This document shows positions 1 through 8,300 of a stretch of 9,403 nt of DNA, one piece after another; the first letter of the stretch is position 1; every line of letters starts with the position of its first letter. The position numbers were made by a program, and so were the translations under genes. The notes under the pieces were generated by a model. That model ran no database searches, was not told the DNA's origin, and worked only from the letters and a program-made list of their open reading frames with translations. Source of the DNA: Methanoregula sp. GTDB taxonomy: Archaea > Halobacteriota > Methanomicrobia > Methanomicrobiales > Methanospirillaceae. The stretch covers positions 1 to 9,403 of the forward strand of contig JAURZP010000170.1 in assembly GCA_030653335.1 (NCBI GenBank). Reading direction: 5' to 3'.

Positions 1-694
1 AACTGGAACTGTTCAGCCACCGCTGATCACCGTATTTTGTTAAAATCCTGAACGGGAACGATGTGATTTTACCCTTCCTGGCTGCCTCGAATGTCTGAAT
101 CACGCCCGACAGGTCATCCTTCAGGATAAAACCGGTAAAGGGTTGCCCCGTGATCTGCGACGGGGTGTAACCGGTAATTTTTTCAACCGCAGGGCTTAGG
201 TAGGTGATGATACCCTTTTCATCGAGCAAGAAGATGACATCATTGATGTTTTCGACCAGATTGCGGTACTTCTCTTCAGAGAGACGAAGGGCCTCTTCGG
301 CCTGCTGTTTATTTTTGATCAGGTTCTGCCGTTCAAAGGCGTCATGTATCTTTACCAGTATCTCTTCAATCTTTATGGGTTTGAGAACATAGCCGGTTGC
401 GCCCTCGTTCAGTGCCCGCATGGCATTTTCCATGGAGGCAAAACCCGTGATCATGATCACCGTCAGATTCGGGTGCATCCCCTTGAGGGGAGCAATTAAC
501 CGGATGCCCTCGATATCCGGCAGGTTGATATCGAGAAGGGCTATGGAAATCCGCCTTCCCTTTGCCAGCTCCAGACCCTCCTGACCGGTACCGGCGGAAA
601 TTACGTCAAATCCTTTCTTTTTCAGGATGAGCGTCAGGGTCTTTCGTGTACCTTCGTCATCATCAATAATGAGAATCTCATTTTTTTCATCCAT
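1..694 (-). CDS. Receiver-PAS signalling protein (C-terminus cut by window edge)
   Basis: This reading frame is open from an ATG at 694-692 to the left edge, giving about 231 visible residues with no stop. Residues 1-120 form a CheY-like receiver: the acidic cluster is D11-D12-D13, the predicted phospho-acceptor is D55 in LLDINLPD, T83 follows the IMIT strand, and K105 sits in LKP. A charged, probably coiled-coil linker (about 121-145, ending in AEEALRLSEEKYRNL) leads into a PAS domain from about 145, with DVIFLLDEKGIITYLSPA and the ITGYTPSQITGQPF element. The PAS domain is still running at the edge. The start is supported by GGGTGAT just upstream and by a 4-nt gap from the stop of the upstream dual-receiver gene. 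No output is visible. In related proteins a PAS of this kind can be followed by more PAS domains or a kinase core, so the full protein could be a receiver-PAS regulator or a receiver-led kinase. Confidence 0.9.
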   Translation of the reverse strand, partial: MDEKNEILIIDDDEGTRKTLTLILKKKGFDVISAGTGQEGLELAKGRRISIALLDINLPDIEGIRLIAPLKGMHPNLTVIMITGFASMENAMRALNEGATGYVLKPIKIEEILVKIHDAFERQNLIKNKQQAEEALRLSEEKYRNLVENINDVIFLLDEKGIITYLSPAVEKITGYTPSQITGQPFTGFILKDDLSGVIQTFEAARKGKITSFPFRILTKYGDQRWLNSSS

Positions 695-697
695 TAT

Positions 698-704
698 ATC
701 ACCC
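698..704 (-). promoter_or_regulatory. Ribosome binding site for the receiver-PAS gene
   Basis: The minus strand reads GGGTGATATA followed directly by the ATG at 694. GGTGAT matches the part of the Shine-Dalgarno consensus that pairs with the 16S rRNA 3' end, at suitable distance. It overlaps the TGA stop (701-699) of the dual-receiver gene, so termination and re-initiation are probably coupled. Confidence 0.65.
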
Positions 705-1460
705 GGCATTGTTCATCCCTGTTTTTTTCCTTGAGAGCTCGTTCACAATTCTTAAGAGGGCACCCATTTCAAGGGGCTTGTACAGCACCGTGTATGCATC
801 CGCTTTCAGTGCAGTCTCTAGCATCGGGGCCATATCCTGCCGGTACCCGGTCATCATAACGGCAGTCATATCCGGATTGTCTTTTTTCATTGCAAGGTAA
901 GCCTCCAGACCATTGATACCGGGGAGTTTCATATCGATCAATGCGATTTCAGGAGGCTGTTGTTGTGCCATTCTTATGGCTGCCTCACCGGAAGAGGCGG
1001 TATTGACGGCATGACCATGCCGTGCGAGAATATTTTTGAGCGTGATCGCGGTGCCGCAGTCATCATCCACTACAAGGATGTTCAGCCCTTTTAGTTCCCG
1101 GGAAACGTCTTCAATAGTACTCATCACATTTTTTACGTCAACCGGTTTATACAGGATCCCCTGTGCGCCCATGTACAGCGCTTTTTCAACCAGGCCCTCA
1201 ACTGCGTAGGCAGTCATCATCGTAACCACCGCGTCTGTCCTGATTTTCTGGATCTGTTCAAATGCCTCAACCCCGTCCATTCCCGGCATTTTAATATCCA
1301 TGAATATCATGGCAAAGGACTGCTCCTCAACATTCCCGATCGCCTCCGGGCCGCTGTGCGCAACGGTCACGTCATACCCTTTCCGGTTCAGGACGAGGCT
1401 TAACGTCCTGCACAGGTTTTCATCATCATCGACGATCATGACCCGCGGTTTTTCACTCAT
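699..1460 (-). CDS. Dual receiver-domain response regulator without output domain
   Basis: The 253-residue protein consists of two CheY-like receiver domains in tandem and nothing else. Receiver 1 (about 5-122) has D11-D12-D13, phospho-acceptor D55 in FMDIKMPG, T83 in MMTAY and K105 in YKP. Receiver 2 (about 126-245) has D132-D133-D134, D176 in LIDMKLPG, T204 in MMTGY and K228 in YKP. Both sets of catalytic residues are intact, so both domains should accept phosphate. There is no DNA-binding, enzymatic or PAS domain, and only a short polar tail after receiver 2. The protein is expected to be soluble and cytoplasmic. It starts 1 nt after the stop of sensor kinase B and ends 4 nt before the receiver-PAS gene, so kinase B is the most likely phosphate donor, with kinase A as another candidate. 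A phosphorelay, phosphate-sink or protein-binding role is inference. Confidence 0.95.
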   Translation of the reverse strand: MSEKPRVMIVDDDENLCRTLSLVLNRKGYDVTVAHSGPEAIGNVEEQSFAMIFMDIKMPGMDGVEAFEQIQKIRTDAVVTMMTAYAVEGLVEKALYMGAQGILYKPVDVKNVMSTIEDVSRELKGLNILVVDDDCGTAITLKNILARHGHAVNTASSGEAAIRMAQQQPPEIALIDMKLPGINGLEAYLAMKKDNPDMTAVMMTGYRQDMAPMLETALKADAYTVLYKPLEMGALLRIVNELSRKKTGMNNAG

Positions 1461-1461
1461 G

Positions 1462-4400
1462 TTACTGCCACCCTTTGATGCCGACCGGCAGCGTCACGGT
1501 AAATGTCGTACCTTTTCCTGCCTCGCTCCGGATATCGATGCTGCCATTGTGCGCTTCGACAATCGCCTTTGTGACCACAAGCCCGAGTCCGATCCCCTTT
1601 GCCTTTGTACTGAACAGCGGTTCGAAGATCCTTTTCATATTTTCTTCAGATATGCCGACACCGGTATCAGTAACCGATACACTCACCCGGCTTTCACCCG
1701 ATAACGCTGACTGAAGCGTAAGAGAGCCTCCTCCTGGCATAGCCTGGCAGGCATTGGTGACCAGATTGGTGAAGACCTGGAGGAGTTTATCAGGATCTGC
1801 CATGATAACCGGCAGGGTGTCATCAGGATTACGGACCACCTTGATATTTTCCGGTATCGGGTTGCGGGTGACAGCCTCATTAATGACGTCGTTGATCCTG
1901 ACTTTCCTCGGGGTCAGGACTGTCGGTCGGGCAAAGTCAAGAAGGCTGCTTAAAATATCTTCAGAGCGCGTTATCTCCTTATTCATGATCTCAAGGGTCT
2001 CTTTTACGTCAGGTTCCGGGTTCTCGAGCACCATGTTTAAGAAATAGGCGGCGTTCTTGATTGCGCCCAGCGGGTTTCTCAGCTCGTGGCCTACTCCCCC
2101 GGCAAGTTTCCCCAGAACGGCAAGTTTTTCCTTTATTACCAGCTGCTCCTGCGCTTCCCTGAGCTCTTTTGTCCGTTCATTAACCATCTCTTCTAAGGTA
2201 TCGGCATATTTTTTCAGCTCGGCCTCGGCATTTTTACGAAAGGTAATGTCCCGGTTGCTCACACGCCGTCCCAATGCATTTCTCTCATCATCATAGACCT
2301 GCCGGCAGGCATGACTAATCCAGCGCACGGTGCCATCCCGGTGAATAATCCTGAAATCTGTGGATAATGCCTTGCGGGTTTCCCATGCGGAATTGTTATG
2401 TTCCTTCACTGATGCAAGGTCATCAGGATGGACGATTGTCACCAGCAGATGTGAATCTGCAAGGAATTCCTGTTGCGTGTAGCCGGTGAAGCGTTCACAG
2501 GATGGCGACGTGTAGATGATCTGTTTGTCCTGTCCCTGCCAGTATTCCCAGTCGGCAGTGAAATCCACCATCGTGTGGAATTTTTTTTCGCTGACTTCCA
2601 GTACCAGTTCTGCCTGTTTCCGCTCGGTGATATCAAGGTGGGTTCCTGAAATCCTTGCGGCCTTCCCGTTCATGTCACGTTCAGCCACGCTGCCGCGTGC
2701 AAGGACCCACACCCATGTATTATCCCGGTGCCTGAGGCGAATCTCGCTGGAAAATACGGATAACGTGCCGGTTATACAATCATTGAGCAGCCCGGAAAAT
2801 CCGGGCAGGTCATCCGGGTGGATGATCTGCATGAACCGGTTCACATCATTGCCGAACTCATCAGGTGTATACCCAAGCATTACCACCTGCCGGTCATTGT
2901 AATCGATCCTCATGGTGGGAACGTCCCAGTCCCAGATACCGATATCCGATCCCTCGATAGCAAGGGACAACCGCCGCTCGCTCTCACGCAGCTTCTTCTC
3001 GGCCTGCTTGCGTCCGGTGATATCCCGCGATACCGTTGCCAGAAATTGCGGTGCGCCGGTGACGGGATCCCCAATCACGAAGTTCATCGCATGCACATCG
3101 ATCAGGTTACCGGTCTTTACGTTCCTGTACTGGAGATCCCCCTCCCAGTGGCCATTTTTCATGAACGAAGGCAGCACTTCGCTCTGCACGCTTTCTTTCT
3201 GATGATCGGGCACGCACAGCATGAAATCCTGGCCGATTACATCTTCCGGGCGCACGCCAAGCATGTCGGCGCCCGCATCATTGATGAAAATAATTTTTCT
3301 GTCGGGGGTTGCAAGGCTGATAAACTCGCTCGAGTGCCGGATCACGGAAACCAGCTTGTCCCGCTCCATTTCTGCCTGTTTCCGGTCAGTGATGTCCCTT
3401 CCCACCACCTGCATGCCCGATAAAACACCCTCCTTTATGACCGGAGATACGGAAATGTCCAGTATGGCATAACCGCCGCCTTTTTTTCTGACCCGGGTTT
3501 CCATTCCTTCGACATCCAGGGACCCCGCCACATTTTTCCTGATGAGTTCGTGCACGGCTCCGATATCATCAGGATGCACCAAATCATCCGGAAGTGTACC
3601 GATGACTTCGTCCGGGTCAAACCCGAGGATTCTCTTTATTGATGGCGAGACAAACGTTATCCGACCCGTTCTGTCGGTAAGTTGTATGATATCCGAACTG
3701 CGTTCGGCAACACCGCGGAACTTCTCCTCGCTTTCTGCTAATGCCGCTTCCGCCTTTTTACGCTCGGTGATGTCCCTGCCTGAAATCAGCACTTCGGCAA
3801 GCGTCCCTTCTTTATAAACCGGTGCCAGCGTGAACTCGACAGGTACATGACTCCCGTCCTTTCTTACCAGCTCAACCGCGACCACCTGGATCTGGCCTTT
3901 TTCAATAACCTGGCTTTTAAAGGCATCCAGTCCTTTCTGTCGGTCATTATGAAAAATAAAATCAAACGCATTCTTCCCGATTACTTCATCCGGTTCATAC
4001 CCGAGAATTTTCTTTACCGACGGTGAAACAAACGTGAGAGATTCGTTCAGGTCAATTGTACATATAATGTCCCTGCTCTGCTCGGCCAGAATGCGGAACT
4101 GCTCCTCGCTTTTCTGCAATACCTTTTCTGCCCGTTTCCGTTCAGTGATCTCATGATGGAACACAACAAAATGTCTGCCATGGGTTTCAGAAACGATAAC
4201 ACTGACTTCAACATTAATGATCCCTCCATCCTTTTTCCTGTAATTTGTTTCGAAACGGTCTGCACCCTTCCTGATGATCTCGCTCATGTGACTGGCGATC
4301 TCCTCATGCTGTTCCTTTGCCTCAATATGTAAAAGCGAAAGGGTGAGCAGTTCATTGCGGGAGTATCCCGTCATAGTGCAGAACGCATCATTGACATCGA

Positions 4401-5313
4401 GAAATGATCCCGTGGAATCAACAATACTGAACCCGTCTATTGCAGTCTTAAGGATGTTCCGGTATTCTGCCTCGCTTTCTAAAATGGCATTCCGGCTGCG
4501 TGCCAGATCTTCATACCGTTCCCGCAGTTCTTCTTCCTTTGCCGTAAGCTGATGGTATGCCTTTTTCAGTTCGTATTCTGCGTTCACGGTGGCGGTAACA
4601 TCAACACCGATAGCGATATACTGCGGCGTCCCTTTTTCTTCCTGTGGCAGGATTTTAGTATTCCACATGAGGGTCTTTTTTGTCCCATCCTTACAGGTAA
4701 TGACGGTTTTTAAATTTTCAAGATAATTTTCCTTTCGGATAATTTCCGTAATCTTTCCGGTGATCTCTTTTCTGTAGTTCTTGTCCGGGTAGAGCTGTTT
4801 CCAGACTTCGTTTTTCCTGATGACCTCGTCGGCAACAAAGCCGCTTATATCCTCTGCGGCTGTATTCCATTCAAGGATCCGGCCGTCTGAATCAAGCACC
4901 ATGAGCCAGACATTCGTGTTCTGTATGATGCCCTGCTGGATATGTGCAGTCCTGTCCAGTGCTTTATGTGCCTGGACCAGCTGTTCGGAAAGATAGGCAA
5001 CAAGAGCCGCGACACCGATAAATACGATTGAACGTATGCCAGCACCTTCGATGGTGAAAAGGTCATCCGGCCCGTAGGCAGCAACAAGTGCGAAGTAGGA
5101 AAGGCTGAGCAGTACGGATAAATACAATCCTTTTTTCCGGTAATGATACGCGAGGAGTACGATGGGAAGATAGTACAGGTGCATGAAGATGATTGTAATT
5201 CCCTGTGACAGGCACCAGATGGTGATGAGCAGGACAGCGCAGGAGAGCACAAGAATCATGGCACTCCATAAACGTTCTGACACCGCAGACCCAGGCTGCA
5301 TCGCTCCAATCAT
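1462..5313 (-). CDS. Sensor kinase B: membrane histidine kinase with seven PAS domains (HisKA type)
   Basis: This 1283-residue sensor would autophosphorylate on His and pass phosphate to a receiver protein. The N-terminus has four predicted membrane helices (about 15-35, 38-56, 62-80 and 92-110), including MHLYYLPIVLLAYHY. Seven PAS domains follow at about 122-240, 280-390, 401-517, 525-643, 650-766, 775-896 and 905-1024, nearly all closed by a D-I-T-x-R-K linker. A coiled coil (about 1026-1065) leads to the HisKA H-box GGVGHELRNPLGAIKNA with H1076. The HATPase domain has the N-box NLVTNACQAMPGGG (N1183, N1187), G1 box DTGVG (D1216), F-box FEPLFSTK and G2 box GIGLGL. All motifs are intact, so the kinase looks active. 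There is no receiver of its own; the dual-receiver gene begins 1 nt downstream. Start choice is uncertain: ATG 5313 has no clear ribosome binding site, while the in-frame ATG at 5301 has GGAG only 2 nt away. An in-frame stop lies shortly upstream, so the frame cannot extend further. The ligand or signal is unknown. Confidence 0.95.
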   Translation of the reverse strand: MIGAMQPGSAVSERLWSAMILVLSCAVLLITIWCLSQGITIIFMHLYYLPIVLLAYHYRKKGLYLSVLLSLSYFALVAAYGPDDLFTIEGAGIRSIVFIGVAALVAYLSEQLVQAHKALDRTAHIQQGIIQNTNVWLMVLDSDGRILEWNTAAEDISGFVADEVIRKNEVWKQLYPDKNYRKEITGKITEIIRKENYLENLKTVITCKDGTKKTLMWNTKILPQEEKGTPQYIAIGVDVTATVNAEYELKKAYHQLTAKEEELRERYEDLARSRNAILESEAEYRNILKTAIDGFSIVDSTGSFLDVNDAFCTMTGYSRNELLTLSLLHIEAKEQHEEIASHMSEIIRKGADRFETNYRKKDGGIINVEVSVIVSETHGRHFVVFHHEITERKRAEKVLQKSEEQFRILAEQSRDIICTIDLNESLTFVSPSVKKILGYEPDEVIGKNAFDFIFHNDRQKGLDAFKSQVIEKGQIQVVAVELVRKDGSHVPVEFTLAPVYKEGTLAEVLISGRDITERKKAEAALAESEEKFRGVAERSSDIIQLTDRTGRITFVSPSIKRILGFDPDEVIGTLPDDLVHPDDIGAVHELIRKNVAGSLDVEGMETRVRKKGGGYAILDISVSPVIKEGVLSGMQVVGRDITDRKQAEMERDKLVSVIRHSSEFISLATPDRKIIFINDAGADMLGVRPEDVIGQDFMLCVPDHQKESVQSEVLPSFMKNGHWEGDLQYRNVKTGNLIDVHAMNFVIGDPVTGAPQFLATVSRDITGRKQAEKKLRESERRLSLAIEGSDIGIWDWDVPTMRIDYNDRQVVMLGYTPDEFGNDVNRFMQIIHPDDLPGFSGLLNDCITGTLSVFSSEIRLRHRDNTWVWVLARGSVAERDMNGKAARISGTHLDITERKQAELVLEVSEKKFHTMVDFTADWEYWQGQDKQIIYTSPSCERFTGYTQQEFLADSHLLVTIVHPDDLASVKEHNNSAWETRKALSTDFRIIHRDGTVRWISHACRQVYDDERNALGRRVSNRDITFRKNAEAELKKYADTLEEMVNERTKELREAQEQLVIKEKLAVLGKLAGGVGHELRNPLGAIKNAAYFLNMVLENPEPDVKETLEIMNKEITRSEDILSSLLDFARPTVLTPRKVRINDVINEAVTRNPIPENIKVVRNPDDTLPVIMADPDKLLQVFTNLVTNACQAMPGGGSLTLQSALSGESRVSVSVTDTGVGISEENMKRIFEPLFSTKAKGIGLGLVVTKAIVEAHNGSIDIRSEAGKGTTFTVTLPVGIKGWQ
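1468..1476 (-). promoter_or_regulatory. Ribosome binding site for the dual-receiver gene
   Basis: The minus strand reads AAAGGGTGG, ending 7 nt before the ATG at 1460. It lies inside the last codons of sensor kinase B, whose TAA stop (1464-1462) is separated from the ATG by one base. This fits translational coupling of kinase and regulator. Confidence 0.5.
3385..4113 (-). repeat. Tandem PAS duplication inside sensor kinase B (PAS 3 and PAS 4)
   Basis: Two successive PAS domains (residues about 401-517 and 525-643) are close copies. Both run EE(Q/K)FR, then a SRDII or SSDII segment, then TFVSPSVKKILGYEPDEVIG against TFVSPSIKRILGFDPDEVIG, and both close with GRDIT. The similarity is much higher than between other PAS pairs in the same protein, so a relatively recent internal duplication is the simplest explanation. 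Confidence 0.7.
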
Positions 5314-5360
5314 GGTGGTTGACCAGCGATCCGTTCTTTATTGCCGTTGCTCACGTTCAT
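5310..5360 (-). CDS. Possible 16-codon leader ORF overlapping the kinase B start
   Basis: In the only real intergenic gap, the minus strand reads AAAAGGGT, 7 nt further an ATG (5360), then a 16-residue frame (MNVSNGNKERIAGQPP) ending in TGA at 5312-5310. That TGA overlaps the ATG of sensor kinase B as ATGA, the usual geometry of translational coupling. Kinase B has no convincing ribosome binding site of its own, which makes coupling plausible. The peptide has no recognisable function or composition, and an ORF this short can arise by chance. Confidence 0.25.
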   Translation of the reverse strand: MNVSNGNKERIAGQPP

Positions 5361-5372
5361 TACCATACCCTT
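5314..5372 (-). other. Short intergenic gap between sensor kinases A and B
   Basis: This 59-bp gap is the longest non-coding stretch in the window by conventional gene calls. I see no TATA/BRE-like promoter, no strong hairpin and no T-run terminator. The only inverted repeat is TGGT-CA-ACCA, which is too short to matter. Read-through transcription from kinase A into kinase B is the simplest reading. The candidate leader ORF lies here. Confidence 0.6.
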
Positions 5373-8300
5373 TTAGTCCTTTTTCTTCAGTACTATGGTG
5401 AATGATGTACCTGCACCACGGTCCAGCGTGACGGTCCCGTCAACCTGGTCGATAAGGCTGGAGACAAGACGCATGCCCAGCGACGTGGTGTTCTTCCAGT
5501 CAAGGTCCGCCGGGATCCCGATACCGTCATCCCGGACAACGAGGGTGATGAGGTTGTTTTCGTCACTGCCACTGATGCTGATGGTCCCCTCCCTACCGTT
5601 TGGGAATGCATGCTTGAGAGCGTTGGATACAATCTCGTTCATGAGCAGGCCGAGGGGAACGGCAGTATTGATGTCTACCATGATCTTTCCCATTACAAAA
5701 TCCAACCGCACTCTCCGCGTATCAGAACCGTAAAACGAGAAGAGCTGGGTGGCAAGGAAGCGGGTGTAATCCGCAAAATCGATCCGGGAGAGGCTCTCGG
5801 AACGGTAGAGTTTTTCATGGACCAGAGACATTGCACGGACCCGGTTCTGCGTCTCGGACATGATCTTTTTTACTTCGGGATCATCGGTCTGGCGCATCTG
5901 GAGGTTGACAAGGCTGATGATGATCTGGAGATTGTTTTTTACCCTGTGATGGACTTCCCGGAGAAGGATGACCTTTTCTTCCAGTGACGCCTTTATTGCT
6001 TCTTCGTCCTGCTTCTGCCGGGTGATGTCATGCGCAGCGACAATGATCCGCACATCGGGGGCATCCTTTTTATCAATCAGTGTAGCATTTATCGAAAGAG
6101 GGGTTATGTGACCGTCAGTATGACGTATCTTGACAAGGTTCTCAATCCTTCCTTCTTTTAAGAGCCGTGAGAATGCATCGTACAGGGTCCCGTCATCCAC
6201 GAGATAGCCGAAATACAATGTGCCGATCAGCTGCTCCCGTGGGATGCCGGTCAACAATTCCGCGGTCGCGTTGATATCCAGCACCGTACCGTTCCGGTCG
6301 AGGACAACCATGAGATCCGGGTTTGCCTCAATCACCGATCGCGTATAACTTAGGGAGTTCTGAACATCCTTTTCGGCACGCATTCTCTGGGCTACCTCAT
6401 CTTCCAGAAGGCGGGTCCGGTCCCTTACTATCTGCTCAAGGTTCTGGTTGATCCGACCCAGCTCCGCTTCTGCTTCCTTAAGACGGGAGATGTCCCGCAT
6501 GGACTCGATCGCGCCTGTGATATTGCCCTGAGCATCAATCAGTGGAGAGGCGACAAGCGAAAGGGATGTCGTGTGCCCGCTGCCGGGCCGGATGATTTCA
6601 GTCTGGGCAATTACGGTACGTCCGTCCCAGTGGATACCCGTATAATCCAGCCGGCCGGCATCCTGATCCGGGTGGAGGACAAGATCGATTAAGATCGGGC
6701 GCCGTTTCCCATCCAGCCACAGGCTGTACTCGTGATCTCCTTTGCCGATAATATCTTCAGCGGGAACCCCGCTGAGCTGTTCGATTGCCCGGTTCCATGC
6801 CAGCACTTTGCCATCCTTGTCAATGACAAAGGTGGGATCGGGCAGGAAACTGATGATATCTGCGAAGAGCTGCCGCGACTCGCTGATCTGCTTTTCCATC
6901 TGTTTGCGTTCCGTGAGATCGACAAAACTCTCGATAAGGAACGGCCGGTCACCTATTGTTACCGGGTTGACCGATTTGAGAATCGGGATCCGTTCCCCGT
7001 TTGCCCTGATGAGCACACGCTCGGAATTGTCATCCGTGTGGCCGAGATCTGTGACCGGGCATTTACCCACCTCGGCAGGACAGATGAACGTATGGCAGAC
7101 TTTTCCTGTCACGTCTTTGTGCGAAGCGCCTATCATAGCCAGAGCTGCTGCGTTCGCATCAACGATCGTGTGGGTTACGGCATCGACCATGACAAGCCCG
7201 GTCTGCTGGGTCTGGAAGATGGCCCGGAACTGCTCCTCACGGGACCTGATCGCTTCCTCAGCCCGCTTACGCTCGGTGATATCGTGGAAATACCAGACCC
7301 GCCCGAAATACCAGTTATCCTTCCCGAGCATGGGGGCGGAATACCGTTCAAACACCTTCCCGTCTTTTAACAGGATCTCTTCCCGGCTCTTCTCCTCCCT
7401 GTGTTCATAGAGATACCTGACCCGGGCAAGGAATTCCTGCGGATTGGCGAGTTTGTCGAGAACAAACGAGAGAACTTGTTCATCATCGCGTGAGTCAATA
7501 ATCTCTCGAGGGATACCCCAGATTTCTGTGAACTTCTGGTTGAATGAAAGAATTTTTCCTGATTTGTCAACGATCAGGATCCCGTCTGGAGAGGTCTCCT
7601 GCTGGGTTTTTAATATTACATTGGAGATCCGGATCTCTTCTTCTGCCTTTTTTCGTTCGGTGATATCAGAAGTGATGCCCTCTACTCTTATTGGAGTATC
7701 GTGTTCGTCAAAGATCATATGACTTTTATCATGAATCCATACAATGCTTCCATCGGGCCGGACAATTCGGCACTCTCTGACAGCAGACCCAACTTTTCGC
7801 AATTGTTCCAATGCTTTTTCAGAAATATGCTTGTCATCAGGGTGCGTGACCTCTGCCCATAAAGAAGGCTTTTTTATAAATTCCTGTACAGGTCGTCCGT
7901 ATACCTGTTCCGCCGATGGACTGATATAATCAATATTCAGATCCGGCCATGATAACGACCAGATCACATCCGGAACATCGTTCAAAATACGGTTTAATTT
8001 TTTCTCGTTATCCCGCAGTGCATCTTCTGTTCGCTTGCGCCCGGTGATGTCGGTTGCATACACCCTGACAGACCGGCTTTCGGGCACAAAGGAGAGGTTC
8101 AACGTAACCGTGCGGCTTTGTATAACCAGTTCTCTCTCCGACAGAAGGGGTGTTGTGCAGGAAGATTCTGCTCCGGCTTTTTTTAAGAAGTCCGCAGGGA
8201 TAAAAATCCCCGGATCAGAAATACCGATCGCTGCAATGGTATTTTCCATTGCGGGATTAATGAACAGGATCTTTCCGCTCAGGTCGGATTCAAGGATATT

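Noticed and set aside
1300..1704. Plus-strand ORF of 134 codons spanning the kinase B / dual-receiver junction
   Set aside because: It is antisense to two well-supported genes, with no recognisable motif.
2818..3423. Plus-strand ORF of 201 codons
   Set aside because: It is antisense to PAS 5-6 of kinase B and shows no family features; it is a by-product of codon use on the other strand.
5314..5372. Terminator or promoter between the two kinases
   Set aside because: There is only a 4-bp inverted repeat with a 2-nt loop, no T-run and no TATA-like box.
5314..5375. Upstream extension of the kinase B reading frame
   Set aside because: An in-frame TAA lies shortly upstream, with no alternative ATG, GTG or TTG between it and the ATG at 5313.
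6732..7410. Two overlapping plus-strand ORFs of 212 and 222 codons
   Set aside because: They lie antisense to the PAS 5-7 coding region of kinase A, overlap each other in different frames, and encode no recognisable domain; the minus-strand protein is clearly real here.
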